Source of the DNA: Streptomyces caatingaensis | Lineage (GTDB): Bacteria; Actinomycetota; Actinomycetes; Streptomycetales; Streptomycetaceae | NCBI RefSeq assembly: GCF_001187435.1 | Contig: NZ_LFXA01000002.1 | Coordinates: 186,001 to 250,000 of the forward strand | Length of the DNA: 64,000 nucleotides | Reading direction: 5' to 3' | Part shown: positions 45,757 to 54,149 of the stretch, one piece after another | Numbering within the stretch: the stretch's first letter is position 1 | Layout: every line of letters starts with the position of its first letter | Made by a program: the position numbers and the translations under genes | Notes under the pieces: generated by a model | Told to the model about the DNA's origin: nothing | The model's database searches: none | Seen by the model: the letters and a program-made list of their open reading frames with translations, nothing else

Positions 45757-46134
45757 GTGGCGGAAGGCGCCGTGGTGGTGGAACAGGAGCTGACGGACCG
45801 TCCCGGCGAGCGGGATCCGAGAGCGGCCGAGCTGAGCGCGGCGGTCGACCGGCTGCGCCGGGCGCTGGCCACGCACCCCGCCCGGTTACCCGACCGGGAC
45901 GCCGCCGAGGACGAGCTCGCCGCGCTCGACGCGATGGCGGGCGCGGGCGAGCCGGAGCTGTCCCGGCTGCGCCGCTCCCTGCTGCTGGTGGCCGGGGCCG
46001 TCGGCTCGGTCAGCGCCCTGGCCCCGGCCCTCGGCGCGGTACGGGCGGCCGTGGAGCGCTTCGACGTGGAGCGCCGGGACGAGGAGCGCCACGACCAGGG
46101 GCCGGGCGCGGCCGGCGCGGGGAGCGGCGGGTGA
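45757..46134 (+). CDS. DUF5955-like protein
   Basis: A 125-aa helical soluble protein with two core helices (RAAELSAAVDRLRRALATHP and LSRLRRSLLLVAGAVGSVSA) and a charged tail. I recall this small family beside IclR/allantoinase genes in Streptomyces; function unknown. GTG 45757 follows GGGGGAGA. Codon 44 is TTA (45886-45888), implying bldA-dependent expression. It ends exactly where the convergent regulator gene ends. Confidence 0.6.
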   Translation: MAEGAVVVEQELTDRPGERDPRAAELSAAVDRLRRALATHPARLPDRDAAEDELAALDAMAGAGEPELSRLRRSLLLVAGAVGSVSALAPALGAVRAAVERFDVERRDEERHDQGPGAAGAGSGG

Positions 46135-46932
46135 TCAGGCCGGGGGCGCGGCCGGCGCCGAGGCCGCGAGCGCGGCGGACAGCTCGGTGGCGATCTCCTT
46201 GAGCAGCGGCACGATCCGCTCGGTCGCCTCCTCCGTCACCCGGCCCGCCGGGCCCGAGATGGAGATGGCCGCCGCCGTCGGCGAGTCGGGCACGGGGACG
46301 GCGAGGCAGCGGACGCCGATCTCCTGCTCGTTGTCGTCGACCGCGTAGCCCGACGCGCGCACCCGGGCGAGGGCGTCGACGAAGACGTCCGGCGTCGTGA
46401 TCGTCTTCTCGGTCGCGGCCGGCATGCCCGTACGGGCCAGGATCGCCCGCACCTCCTCGTCCGGCGCCTGGGCGAGCAGCGCCTTGCCGACGCCGGTCGT
46501 GTGCGGCAGCACCCGCCGGCCGACCTCGGTGAACATCCGCACGGAGTGCCGCGAGGGCACCTGGGCGACGTAGACGACCTCGTCGCCGTCCAGCAGCGCC
46601 ATGTTGGCCGTCTCGCCGGTCTCCTCCACGAGGCGCGCCAGATACGGCCGGGCCCAGTGGCCCAGCAGCCGCGCTGAGCTCTCGCCGAGCCGGATCAGCC
46701 GGGGGCCGAGCGCGTACCGCCGGTTGGGCTGCTGGCGGACGTACCCGCTGGCGACCAGGGTGCGCATCAGCCGGTGGATGGTGGGCAGCGGCAGCCCGCT
46801 GCTCGTGGCCAGCTCGCTCAGTCCCACCTCGCCGCCGGCGTCGGCCATCCGCTCGAGCAGGTCGAAGGCACGCTCGAGGGACTGGACGCCTCCGGTGGCG
46901 GAGGAGGTTCTGGGCTCGGCGGACGAGGGCAC
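46135..46932 (-). CDS. allR: IclR-family regulator of purine/allantoin genes (AllR-like)
   Basis: A 265-aa regulator. Residues ~15-75 are the winged helix: VQSLERAFDLLERMADAGG, LSELATSSGLPLPTIHRLMR, TLVASGYVRQQPNRRYALG. The ligand domain shows HTTGVGKALLAQAPDEEVRA and GYAVDDNEQEIGVRCLAVPV. It is divergent from allB and close to aceB. AllR of S. coelicolor represses allantoin and glyoxylate genes and is released by allantoin-pathway intermediates. Four similar palindromes in this window fit one IclR regulon. GTG start 46932. Confidence 0.88.
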   Translation of the reverse strand: MPSSAEPRTSSATGGVQSLERAFDLLERMADAGGEVGLSELATSSGLPLPTIHRLMRTLVASGYVRQQPNRRYALGPRLIRLGESSARLLGHWARPYLARLVEETGETANMALLDGDEVVYVAQVPSRHSVRMFTEVGRRVLPHTTGVGKALLAQAPDEEVRAILARTGMPAATEKTITTPDVFVDALARVRASGYAVDDNEQEIGVRCLAVPVPDSPTAAAISISGPAGRVTEEATERIVPLLKEIATELSAALAASAPAAPPA

Positions 46933-47137
46933 GGCGCGGGTCCTTCCGGGGTGGGGTGGTAGTGCAGCCTACCGGGCCGTGGCCGGTGGCTCACGCTCGG
47001 TTCGACGGCGCGGAACCGCCCTCCCGGCATCCGGAAAGTACCAGTACGGGCGGGTGGCGACGCCGGGTGCGCGGCCACCGGCCCCGCGTGGGGTTGACGG
47101 GTACGCGGCGGCCGCCGGAGACTGCGGGGCGTCGTGA

Positions 47138-47154
47138 TTCAACAGAACGTTGAA
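47138..47154. promoter_or_regulatory. IclR-type operator before allB-alc
   Basis: TTCAACAGAACGTTGAA, perfect 6-bp arms around 5 bases, 38 bp upstream of the allB start and in the allR-allB divergent region, so it could also control allR. Confidence 0.75.
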
Positions 47155-47191
47155 ACAGGCCCGTTGGGGCCGGACGATCGAGGGGGCTCCC

Positions 47192-48526
47192 ATGGCCGGC
47201 CCGGAACTGGTGATGCGCTCGACGCGCGTCGTGACGCCCGAGGGGACGCGACCGGCCTCCGTCGCCGTCGCCGGCGGCCGCATCACCGCCGTCCTGCCGC
47301 ACTCCGCCCCCGCCCCGCCCGGCGTCCCCGTCGAGGACCTGGGCGACGACGTCCTGCTGCCCGGCCTCGTCGACACCCACGTCCACGTCAACGAACCGGG
47401 CCGCACCGAGTGGGAGGGCTTCGCCACCGCCACCCGCGCGGCCGCCGCCGGGGGCGTCACCACCCTCGTCGACATGCCGCTCAACAGCGTCCCGCCCACC
47501 ACGACCCCGGCCGGGCTGCGCGCCAAGCGGGCCGCGGCCCGCCCGTCGGTCCACGTCGACGTCGGCTTCTGGGGCGGCGCGCTGCCCGGCAACCGGGCGG
47601 AGCTGCGCCCCCTGCACGACGCGGGCGTCTTCGGCTTCAAGGCGTTCCTCTCGCCCTCCGGCGTCGAGGAGTTCCCGCACCTGGGCCCGGACGACCTGGA
47701 GCCGGTGGCCAGCGAGATCGCCGCCCTCGGCGGGCTGCTGATCGTCCACGCCGAGGACCCCGGCCACCTGGAGCGCGCGCCGCGCCCCGACGGGCCGCGC
47801 TACGCGGACTTCCTCGCCTCCCGGCCGCCCGGCGCCGAGGACGCGGCGGTGGCCCGGCTGGTCGCCGCGGCCGAGCGGTACGGCACGCGGATCCACGTCC
47901 TGCACCTGTCCTCCGCCGGCGCGCTGGGGACCATCGCCGCCGCCCGGGCCCGGGGCCTGCCCGTCACCGCCGAGACGTGCCCCCACTTCCTGACCCTGAC
48001 CGCCGGCGAAATACCCGACGGCGCCACGGAGTTCAAGTGCTGCCCGCCCATCAGGGGCGCGGACGACCGCGACGCGCTGTGGGACGCGCTGGCCGCCGGC
48101 GTCGTGCAGTGCGTGGTCTCCGACCACTCGCCGTGCACCGCGGACCTCAAGGTCCCCGACTTCGGCCGCGCCTGGGGCGGCATCTCCTCGCTGCAACTCG
48201 GCCTGCCCGTCGTGTGGACCGAGGCGCGGCGGCGCGGGCACACCCTGGACGACGTGGCCCGCTGGATGGCCACCGCGCCCGCCGCGCTGGTGGGACTGGC
48301 CGCCAAGGGCGCCGTCGAGCCCGGCCGCGACGCCGACTTCGCCGTCCTCGCCCCCGACGAGACCTTCACCGTCGACCCGGCCGCGCTCCACCACCGCAAC
48401 CCGGTCACCGCCTACGCGGGGCGGACCCTGTACGGCGTCGTACGGTCCACCTGGCTGCGCGGCCGCAGGATCCACCACCGCGGCGTCCTCGGCGGACCCG
48501 CCGGACGACTTCTGGAGCGCGCATGA
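47192..48526 (+). CDS. allB: Allantoinase
   Basis: A 444-aa cyclic amidohydrolase opening allantoin to allantoate. Metal ligands are in [20 protein letters not shown], the bridging lysine in [12 protein letters not shown], then LIVHAEDP and HVLHLSS histidines, and Asp in CVVSDHSPC. The FLSPSG and FKCCPPIRG motifs are typical of allantoinase rather than hydantoinase. ATG 47192 follows CGAGGGGG. It overlaps alc by 4 bp. Confidence 0.95.
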   Translation: MAGPELVMRSTRVVTPEGTRPASVAVAGGRITAVLPHSAPAPPGVPVEDLGDDVLLPGLVDTHVHVNEPGRTEWEGFATATRAAAAGGVTTLVDMPLNSVPPTTTPAGLRAKRAAARPSVHVDVGFWGGALPGNRAELRPLHDAGVFGFKAFLSPSGVEEFPHLGPDDLEPVASEIAALGGLLIVHAEDPGHLERAPRPDGPRYADFLASRPPGAEDAAVARLVAAAERYGTRIHVLHLSSAGALGTIAAARARGLPVTAETCPHFLTLTAGEIPDGATEFKCCPPIRGADDRDALWDALAAGVVQCVVSDHSPCTADLKVPDFGRAWGGISSLQLGLPVVWTEARRRGHTLDDVARWMATAPAALVGLAAKGAVEPGRDADFAVLAPDETFTVDPAALHHRNPVTAYAGRTLYGVVRSTWLRGRRIHHRGVLGGPAGRLLERA

Positions 48527-49650
48527 CCACCTCGGCGTTCACCGCCCTCACGTCCTTCACCGGCGCGGCGCGGCCCTACGGCGGCGGCGACCCGTACGCC
48601 GACTACCGCGCCGCCGACGTCCCCTTCGCCGGCCTGCCCGACCTCGCCGACCGGCGGCTGGGCGGGGCGGTGCTCGCCGCCAACGACGAGTTCTTCGCCG
48701 AGCGCGAGAACCTGCTCGTGCCGGGACCGGCCCGCTTCGACCCCGAACGCTTCGGCCACAAAGGCAAGATCATGGACGGCTGGGAGACGCGCCGCCGGCG
48801 CGGCGCCTCGGCCGGGGCCCCGCACCCCGGCGACGGGGACCACGACTGGGCGCTGATACGGCTCGGGGCGCCGGGAATCGTCCGCGGCCTGGTCGTCGAC
48901 ACCGCGCACTTCCGCGGCAACCACCCGCGGGCCGTGAGCGTCGAGGCCGCGGCGGTGGACGGCACGCCGTCCGCGGACGAACTGGCCGACGCGCCCTGGA
49001 CGGTGCTCGTCCCGCCCACCCCCGTCGGCGGCCACGCGGCCAACGCCTTCGCCGTCCGCTGCGCACGCCGCTTCACCCACCTGCGCCTCAACCAGCACCC
49101 CGACGGGGGCATCGCCCGGCTGCGCGTCCACGGCGAGGCCGTGGCGGACCCGGCCTGGGTGCGCGCCCTGGGCGTCCTCGACGTCGCCGCCCTGGAACAC
49201 GGCGGCCTCGTCGAGGACGCCTCCGACCGCTTCTTCTCCTCCCCCCTCGGCACGATCCTCCCCGGCCGCCCGCGCCGCATGGACGAGGGCTGGGAGACCC
49301 GCCGCCGCCGGGACCGCGGCAACGACTGGGTCCGCTACCGGCTGGCGGGGCGCGCGGCGCTGCGCGCCCTGGAGATCGACACCGGCTTCCTGAAGGGCAA
49401 CTCCGCTGGCTGGGCCGGGATATGGGCCCGGGACGGCGCGGAGGGGGAGGCGCCGTGGACGGAGGTCCTGCCCCGCACACGCCTCCAGCCGGACACGGTG
49501 CACCGCTTCCCGGTGGAGTCCGGCGTCACGGCCACCCACCTGCGGCTGGAGGTCTACCCGGACGGCGGGATAGGGCGGTTGAGGGCGTACGGGGAGCTGA
49601 CGAAGGGCGCGGTACGGGAGTTGGAGGAGCGGTGGGGGCGGGCGGGCTAG
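48523..49650 (+). CDS. alc: Allantoicase
   Basis: A 375-aa enzyme splitting allantoate to ureidoglycolate and urea. It has the expected two repeated jelly-roll domains, marked by [13 protein letters not shown] in the first half and [13 protein letters not shown] in the second, each followed by the DW motif. Its ATG is in an ATGA overlap with allB. Neither urease nor ureidoglycolate lyase is in the window. Confidence 0.95.
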   Translation: MTTSAFTALTSFTGAARPYGGGDPYADYRAADVPFAGLPDLADRRLGGAVLAANDEFFAERENLLVPGPARFDPERFGHKGKIMDGWETRRRRGASAGAPHPGDGDHDWALIRLGAPGIVRGLVVDTAHFRGNHPRAVSVEAAAVDGTPSADELADAPWTVLVPPTPVGGHAANAFAVRCARRFTHLRLNQHPDGGIARLRVHGEAVADPAWVRALGVLDVAALEHGGLVEDASDRFFSSPLGTILPGRPRRMDEGWETRRRRDRGNDWVRYRLAGRAALRALEIDTGFLKGNSAGWAGIWARDGAEGEAPWTEVLPRTRLQPDTVHRFPVESGVTATHLRLEVYPDGGIGRLRAYGELTKGAVRELEERWGRAG

Positions 49651-49656
49651 GCGGTC

Positions 49657-49800
49657 GGGGCGGTCCTGCGCGCCGGCCGGGTGATCGGGGAGGTCCTACG
49701 TGCTGGCCGGGCGGGCCGGGGCGGTTCTGCGCGCCGGCCGGGTGAGCGGGGCGGCCTGCGCGTTGCCCGGGCGGGTCGGGGCGGTCCTACGCGTCGGGGC
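49657..49800. repeat. Five imperfect ~30-bp tandem repeats
   Basis: Units start with GGGGCGGTCCTGCGCGCCGG-like sequence at 49657, 49687, 49718, 49748 and 49778. The array starts 6 bp after the alc stop. The last copy runs into the 3' end of the convergent TenA-like gene and encodes its final residues, so repeat growth has touched that C-terminus. Confidence 0.75.
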
Positions 49801-50464
49801 GCGCCTCGCCCACGCCGCGCCAGAACATCGCCTCGTACCCCTGCAACAGGCGCCCGTAGCGCCACGCCAGACGCTCCGTCAGCCTCCCGTCCGCCAGCCC
49901 CTCCTCCACCGCCGCCAGGGCCCGCGCCTCGCCCTCCGGGTCCGGGCGGGCGAAGAGGTCGAAGAAGCCGTACGCCTCGTCGGGGAAGCCGTAGCGCGAG
50001 CGCAGCGCCCGCGCCACCTCCCGGCAGAAGCCGCCCCACGTAGCGAAGTTGACGCTCAGGGCCACGACCACGTCCGCCGGCTCCGCACCCAGCGCCAGCA
50101 TGGCGGTGCAGGCGGGGTACGCCTGGCAGGCGAGCGCCGGTTCGTGGGCGCGGACGGCCGCCTCGTCCAGGCCGCAGGCCGCGGCGAACGGGCCGAGGAG
50201 GCAGAGCGCGGTCTCCTCGCCGTCCGCGAGGGCGGCGAAGAAGGCGGCCGCCGCCGGGCTGCCGGAACCGGCGGCCCGCGTGGCCAGATGCCGGTAACTG
50301 ATCAGGTCGGCGGCGATGACGTGGTGCTGTTCGAGGGCGAGGGCGGCGAGCACCGCGCGCGGTGCGCCGCCGCGGGCGATCAGGGGGACGACGGGGTTGT
50401 CGTCCGCCCCGGGAGCGGGCTCCCGCGCCGCGTCCTCCAGGACTTCCCGGGCTGTCCGCGCCAT
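49787..50464 (-). CDS. TenA/haem-oxygenase-like fold protein
   Basis: A 225-aa all-helical protein of the TenA/PqqC-like superfamily: LAALALEQHHVIAADLISYR, FFAALADGEETALCLLGPFA, YPACTAMLALG and VNFATWGGFCREVARALRSR. Streptomyces versions are often called transcriptional regulators, but the fold is that of an enzyme. A thiaminase/aminopyrimidine role is not supported by neighbours. The last residues derive from a tandem repeat. Confidence 0.65.
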   Translation of the reverse strand: MARTAREVLEDAAREPAPGADDNPVVPLIARGGAPRAVLAALALEQHHVIAADLISYRHLATRAAGSGSPAAAAFFAALADGEETALCLLGPFAAACGLDEAAVRAHEPALACQAYPACTAMLALGAEPADVVVALSVNFATWGGFCREVARALRSRYGFPDEAYGFFDLFARPDPEGEARALAAVEEGLADGRLTERLAWRYGRLLQGYEAMFWRGVGEARPDA

Positions 50465-50503
50465 TCCGCCAGCATAGCGACGGGGCCGGCGGCAGCCGGG
50501 ACG

Positions 50504-50656
50504 TCAGCGGTCGCCCAGATAGAAGAGGAGGAAGAAGAAGGCGGAGATGAAGTGGACCGCGACGAGGTAGACGAAGGCGCGGAAGGCGATGCCCCGCGGC
50601 GTGCGGTCCTCGATCTCCGCCTGCTGCGCGGCGTCGCTCTCGACGGTGTCACTCAT
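50504..50656 (-). CDS. DUF6126-like 50-aa membrane protein
   Basis: A short acidic N-terminus is followed by one membrane helix, AFVYLVAVHFISAFFFLLFY, ending LGDR. The ATG is in a 4-bp overlap with the preceding XRE-cupin regulator, so the pair is coupled. Such micro-proteins recur beside this regulator type in Streptomyces; function unknown. Confidence 0.75.
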   Translation of the reverse strand: MSDTVESDAAQQAEIEDRTPRGIAFRAFVYLVAVHFISAFFFLLFYLGDR

Positions 50657-51288
50657 GAGTGTCCCCTCCGGTTCGGTCCGGCGTCCCCGAGGCACAGCCC
50701 GGCGGCGCCGCTCTGCATCAGCGTGTGCATGAACAGCAGTTCCGCGCCGCCCTGCGAGGCGGCGGAGATGCGGTGCGGGGTGAGCGAGTCGAAGTGCGCG
50801 GCGTCGCCGGGGGCGAGCAGGTGCGCCGTCCCGCCGAGGACCAGCCGGAGCCGGCCCCCGGTGACGTACAGCCACTCCTCGCCGGGGTGCACCCGCACCA
50901 GGTCGCCCTGGCCGCCCGGCCCGTACGGCACGTGCAGGCGCAGGGCCTGCATGGCGCGCCCGGCCCCGCCGGCCCGCCAGTACCTCCAGCCGCCGGCCCG
51001 CTGCGCCTCCATGCGCTCCGCGCGGACGATCGGGTCGGCGGCCTGGGGCACCTCGCCGAGCAGGTCGGATACCGTCGTCCCGTACGTCCGTGCAAGGGCG
51101 AGCAGCATCGGCAGCGACGGGGTGCGCTGCCCCGTCTCCAGGCGGGACAGGTGCGCGGGCGACAGCCCGGCGCGGGCGGCGGCGGCCTCCAGGGTCAGCC
51201 CGCTCCGCGTGCGCAGGGCGCGCAGCCGGGGGGCGACGGGCGGCAGCTCGTCGGCCGTGGGGTCGGGGGGTCCGGGCTCCGGGCTCAT
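50653..51288 (-). CDS. XRE-cupin transcriptional regulator
   Basis: A 211-aa regulator. The helix-turn-helix is RLRALRTRSGLTLEAAAARA then GLSPAHLSRLETGQRTPSLP (~20-70). A cupin sensor domain spans ~115-190: HPGEEWLYVTGGRLRLVLGG and LLAPGDAAHFDSLTPHRISA. It is followed by the DUF6126 gene and divergent from an RNase gene. A 33-bp palindrome 23 bp upstream is the likely autoregulatory operator. Confidence 0.87.
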   Translation of the reverse strand: MSPEPGPPDPTADELPPVAPRLRALRTRSGLTLEAAAARAGLSPAHLSRLETGQRTPSLPMLLALARTYGTTVSDLLGEVPQAADPIVRAERMEAQRAGGWRYWRAGGAGRAMQALRLHVPYGPGGQGDLVRVHPGEEWLYVTGGRLRLVLGGTAHLLAPGDAAHFDSLTPHRISAASQGGAELLFMHTLMQSGAAGLCLGDAGPNRRGHS

Positions 51289-51310
51289 GACTCCGGTATA
51301 GGCCGCGGCC

Positions 51311-51345
51311 TGCCTGTGAGGCAAAGTTTTTGCCTCACAGGCAAA
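51311..51345. promoter_or_regulatory. Overlapping palindromic operators for the XRE-cupin regulator
   Basis: A perfect inverted repeat with 15-bp arms (TGCCTGTGAGGCAAA and complement) around GTT spans 51311-51343. Each arm is itself palindromic: TGCCTGTGAGGCA (centre 51317) and TTTGCCTCACAGGCAAA (centre 51337). The centres are 20 bp apart, two helical turns, fitting two dimers on one face. Confidence 0.75.
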
Positions 51346-51486
51346 GGCCTCGCGGCCTCACGGCCTCACAGAAGGCCGGCCGGATGCGACGCTCCAGGTG
51401 CGGAAGATCGTGTTCCGGTGAACGATGAGGAAACATCGCCTTTTTGGCATTGACATGTCAGAGCCTCGCGCCGTCATCCTTGGCGC

Positions 51487-51909
51487 ATGAGCATCCCCCA
51501 CCGCATAGCGAAGGCCGGCGTCCTCGCCGCCCTGGCCTCATCCCTCCTCCTGGGCGGCACCTCCGCGTTCGCCGCCCCCTCGGCCGCTCCGTCCGCCGCC
51601 CCGTCCGGAGCCGCCCTGAAGTCCGTCGGCCACGTCTGCTACTCGGCGCTGCCGTCCCAGGCCCACGACACGCTCGACCTGATCGACGAGGGCGGCCCCT
51701 ACCCGTACCCCAAGGACGGGACGGTCTTCAGCAACAGGGAGGGCGTGCTGCCCAAGCAGCGCTCCGGCTACTACCACGAGTTCACCGTGATCACCCCCGG
51801 CTCGCCGGACCGGGGGGCGCGCCGGATCATCACCGGTGCGCAGCCCCAGGAGGACTACTACACCGCCGATCACTACCGCTCGTTCGCGCGCGTCGACTTC
51901 GGCTGCTGA
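51487..51909 (+). CDS. Secreted guanyl-specific ribonuclease (RNase Sa type)
   Basis: A 140-aa exported RNase. The signal peptide covers ~1-30 and ends SAFAAPSA, followed by an Ala/Pro/Ser linker. The mature domain matches RNase Sa: VCYSALPSQAHDTLDLIDEG, YYHEFTVITPGSPDRGARRI (catalytic Glu and Arg) and YYTADHYRSFARVDFGC (catalytic His), with Cys pairing first and last cysteines. Barstar-like inhibitors protect some such producers; none is seen nearby. Confidence 0.93.
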   Translation: MSIPHRIAKAGVLAALASSLLLGGTSAFAAPSAAPSAAPSGAALKSVGHVCYSALPSQAHDTLDLIDEGGPYPYPKDGTVFSNREGVLPKQRSGYYHEFTVITPGSPDRGARRIITGAQPQEDYYTADHYRSFARVDFGC

Positions 51910-51937
51910 GCCGCCCGTTCCCTCCGCCCGGCCGCCG

Positions 51938-51969
51938 GACCGCCGTTCCCCGTCGCGGGGGCGGCGGTC
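51938..51969 (+). terminator. Hairpin after the ribonuclease gene
   Basis: Arms GACCGCCG and CGGCGGTC, with an inner CCCC/GGGG stem, 28 bp after the stop. Confidence 0.6.
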
Positions 51970-52148
51970 GCGCGGCCCGTCCGACGGAGCGTCAGTTTCC
52001 TTGCGCCACAGGGCAGAAGCCGTCGCGCCCCCCGCACGCGCCTTCGCGCGAAGGGCGCCGGTGAGCCGGGGCCGGTTGTCAGTGCCTGCCGTTACCTTTT
52101 TCTCGTCCGCAAGCCGATCCACGCGCACGAGAAAGGCGGCGAACTGCC

Positions 52149-52790
52149 GTGTACCGCTGGGAGATCACCCGGGCCGTGCTGGCCCAGCGCGTCATCGCCA
52201 CGGTGCGGAGCGACAGCTACGACGGGGCGGCCGAGGCCGCGGGGACGCTGCTCTCCGCCGGCTTCACCAGCCTGGAGATATCGCTCGCCACGCCGTTCGG
52301 GCTGGAGGCGGTCGCCACCCTCGTCCGGGAGGCCGGCGACGAGGCGGTCATCGGCGCGGCCACCGTCCTCGACGCGGCCTCCGCGCGGCTGGCCGTCGAG
52401 GCGGGCGCCCGCTTCCTCGCCTCCCCGGTCCTCGACGCGGAGGTGATCCGCACCGGGCACCGCTACGGCGTCCCCGTCCTCCCCGGCGTCGCCACCCCGG
52501 CCGAGATCCTCCGCGCGCTCGAACTCGGCGCCGACGCCCTGAAGTTCTTCCCCGCCGCCGGCCACCGCCCCGCCGTCCTGCGGGAGTTCAGGGCCGAGCT
52601 GCCCCAGGCACCCCTCGTGCCGAGCGGCGACCTCGCCGTCGAGGCCGTCCCCGAGTGGATCGCCGCGGGCGCCGTCGCCTGCGCCCCGGGCCCGGCCCTG
52701 TCGGAGGGGGACCGCGACACGGTCGCCAAACGGGCGGAGGAACTGCTGGCGCGGCTGGGGGAGGGGGAGGAAGGGGAGGGCGAGGGGTAG
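52149..52790 (+). CDS. KDPG/KHG aldolase
   Basis: A 213-aa class I aldolase of the 2-keto-3-deoxy-6-phosphogluconate family. The fold reads VIATVRSDSYDGAAEAAGTL, TSLEISLATPFGLEAVATLV (catalytic Glu), VLPGVATPAEILRALELG and the Schiff-base lysine in GADALKFFPAAG. It cleaves 2-keto-3-deoxy-6-phosphogluconate to pyruvate and triose phosphate, or hydroxyoxoglutarate to glyoxylate and pyruvate. No Entner-Doudoroff or sugar-acid neighbour fixes its role. GTG 52149 has only a weak ribosome site. Confidence 0.85.
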   Translation: MYRWEITRAVLAQRVIATVRSDSYDGAAEAAGTLLSAGFTSLEISLATPFGLEAVATLVREAGDEAVIGAATVLDAASARLAVEAGARFLASPVLDAEVIRTGHRYGVPVLPGVATPAEILRALELGADALKFFPAAGHRPAVLREFRAELPQAPLVPSGDLAVEAVPEWIAAGAVACAPGPALSEGDRDTVAKRAEELLARLGEGEEGEGEG

Positions 52791-52852
52791 ACGAGGGGTG
52801 GGTGGGGTGGGGGCCGACTCGTCCGTGGGCGAGACGGTCCCGCGTCCGCCCG

Positions 52853-53479
52853 TTACGCCGCCAGCTCCCGGCCGAACTCGGTCAGCAGCATCGCCGAGGC
52901 GGCCAGCAGCAGGACGGCCGTCCCGGCGAGCAGCAGCCGGTAGGCGCGGGCCGTCATCCGGTGCCGGGTGCGGGCCACGACGACGGCGAGGAGCGCCTTG
53001 CTGCCCACCAGCAGGGCGTAGAAGCCGGCGACGAAGCCGCCCGCGCCGCCCGGCCCGTCCCGCCAGGCGTCCACGAGCAGCGGCGCGCCGGTCGTCAGCC
53101 AGAAGAGCCAGGGGTGCGGGCTCAGCAGGTTGGCGAGGGCGGCCTGGCGCAGGGTTCTGCGGCCCTGGGTACGGGCCTCGGCGGAGCCGGCCCGGGGCAT
53201 CTCCGCCGTCCTCGCCTCTCCGAGGGTGGAGACGGCCAGCCACAGCAGGAAGAGGCCGCCCGCCACTCCGCCGGCGGCGACGGCCCGGTCCGGCAGGGCC
53301 GAGAGCGCCGTCACGGAGAGGAGGACGACCGGCAGGTCGGTGAGCAGGGGGACGGCGGCCACGCGCAGGCCGGTGGCGAGGCCGCCGCGCAGGGTGCCGG
53401 AGAGGACGAGGGCGAGCAGGGGGCCGGGGGTGATGCCGGCGCTCAGCCCCAGCGCCACTCCGAGTGCCGTGACCCGCAC
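52853..53479 (-). CDS. LysE/RhtB-family exporter
   Basis: A 208-aa membrane protein with six helices. It has the family start GVALGLSAGITPGPLLALVL and LTDLPVVLLSVTALSALPDR, with ANLLSPHPWLFWLTTGAPLL in the middle. LysE-type exporters remove amino acids or related small molecules. GTG 53479 is chosen at the start of the first helix; the open frame upstream is low-complexity repeat DNA. Confidence 0.85.
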   Translation of the reverse strand: MRVTALGVALGLSAGITPGPLLALVLSGTLRGGLATGLRVAAVPLLTDLPVVLLSVTALSALPDRAVAAGGVAGGLFLLWLAVSTLGEARTAEMPRAGSAEARTQGRRTLRQAALANLLSPHPWLFWLTTGAPLLVDAWRDGPGGAGGFVAGFYALLVGSKALLAVVVARTRHRMTARAYRLLLAGTAVLLLAASAMLLTEFGRELAA

Positions 53480-53517
53480 TGTGCCCGTCCCTCCGGGCCC
53501 GCGGGGCCCTTTTTGTC

Positions 53518-53580
53518 GTGTGCCTGTGCCTGTCCTGTGCCTGTGCCTGTGCGTGTGCGTGCTTGTGCTTGTGCTTGTGC
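53518..53580. repeat. TGTGCC/TGTGCT simple-sequence repeat
   Basis: A run of six-base units such as TGTGCC, TGTGCG and TGTGCT, upstream of the LysE gene and unlike the surrounding GC-only DNA. Probable slippage tract. Confidence 0.75.
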
Positions 53581-53820
53581 GGCCCGTCTTCTTGCTGCGC
53601 CGTGCCGGCCTCGATCCTGCCCCAGGGGCGGACTGTTCGCCTCCGGAACGACCGGGTCCGGCCGGGGCGGCTCGGTGAGGGCGGGGGGCCGGGGCCGGGC
53701 CGGCCTGTCCCGGGGGCCTGGCGGCGCCCTGTTCCGGCTCGCCCGGCCGCGGGGGGAGGGTGTTGCCCCCGCCCCGCCCTTTCACCGTTTCTCAGGGGCT
53801 CCGCCCCTCCCCCCGGGGCC

Positions 53821-53958
53821 GTGCTGCGCACGGCAAGCGGGGCTGCGCCCCCTGCACCCCGGGGTCGTGCTGCGCACGGCAAGCGGGGCTGCGCCCCCTG
53901 CACCCCGGGGTCGTGCTGCGCACGGCTAAGCGGGGGCTGCGCCCCCTGCACCCCGCTT
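53821..53958. repeat. Three 46-bp REP-like tandem repeats
   Basis: Copies start at 53821, 53867 and 53913 with GTGCTGCGCACGGC and contain the hairpin core GGGGCTGCGCCCC followed by CTGCACCCC. This core is seen between genes across Streptomyces chromosomes. The 670-bp gap between the LysE and GntR genes (53480-54149) otherwise shows no gene. Confidence 0.8.
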
Positions 53959-54149
53959 GCGTCGCGGGCGGAGAGGCTCTGCCCGTTCCACGAGCCCCGC
54001 CCGGCCGGGCGGAGCAGCCCACAAGGCCCGCCCGCCCGCGCGGCGTGGCGCGGGGGCACCCCTGGATTCGGCCCCGCTCCCGACCTCCTTGTCCATACAT
54101 CCGGACCTCAGGACTTCCCGTCATCCGGCGCCAGGGCTACCCTCCCTGG

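Noticed and set aside
53821..53958. CRISPR array
   Set aside because: The 46-bp copies are contiguous and have no unique spacers, so this is a tandem repeat.
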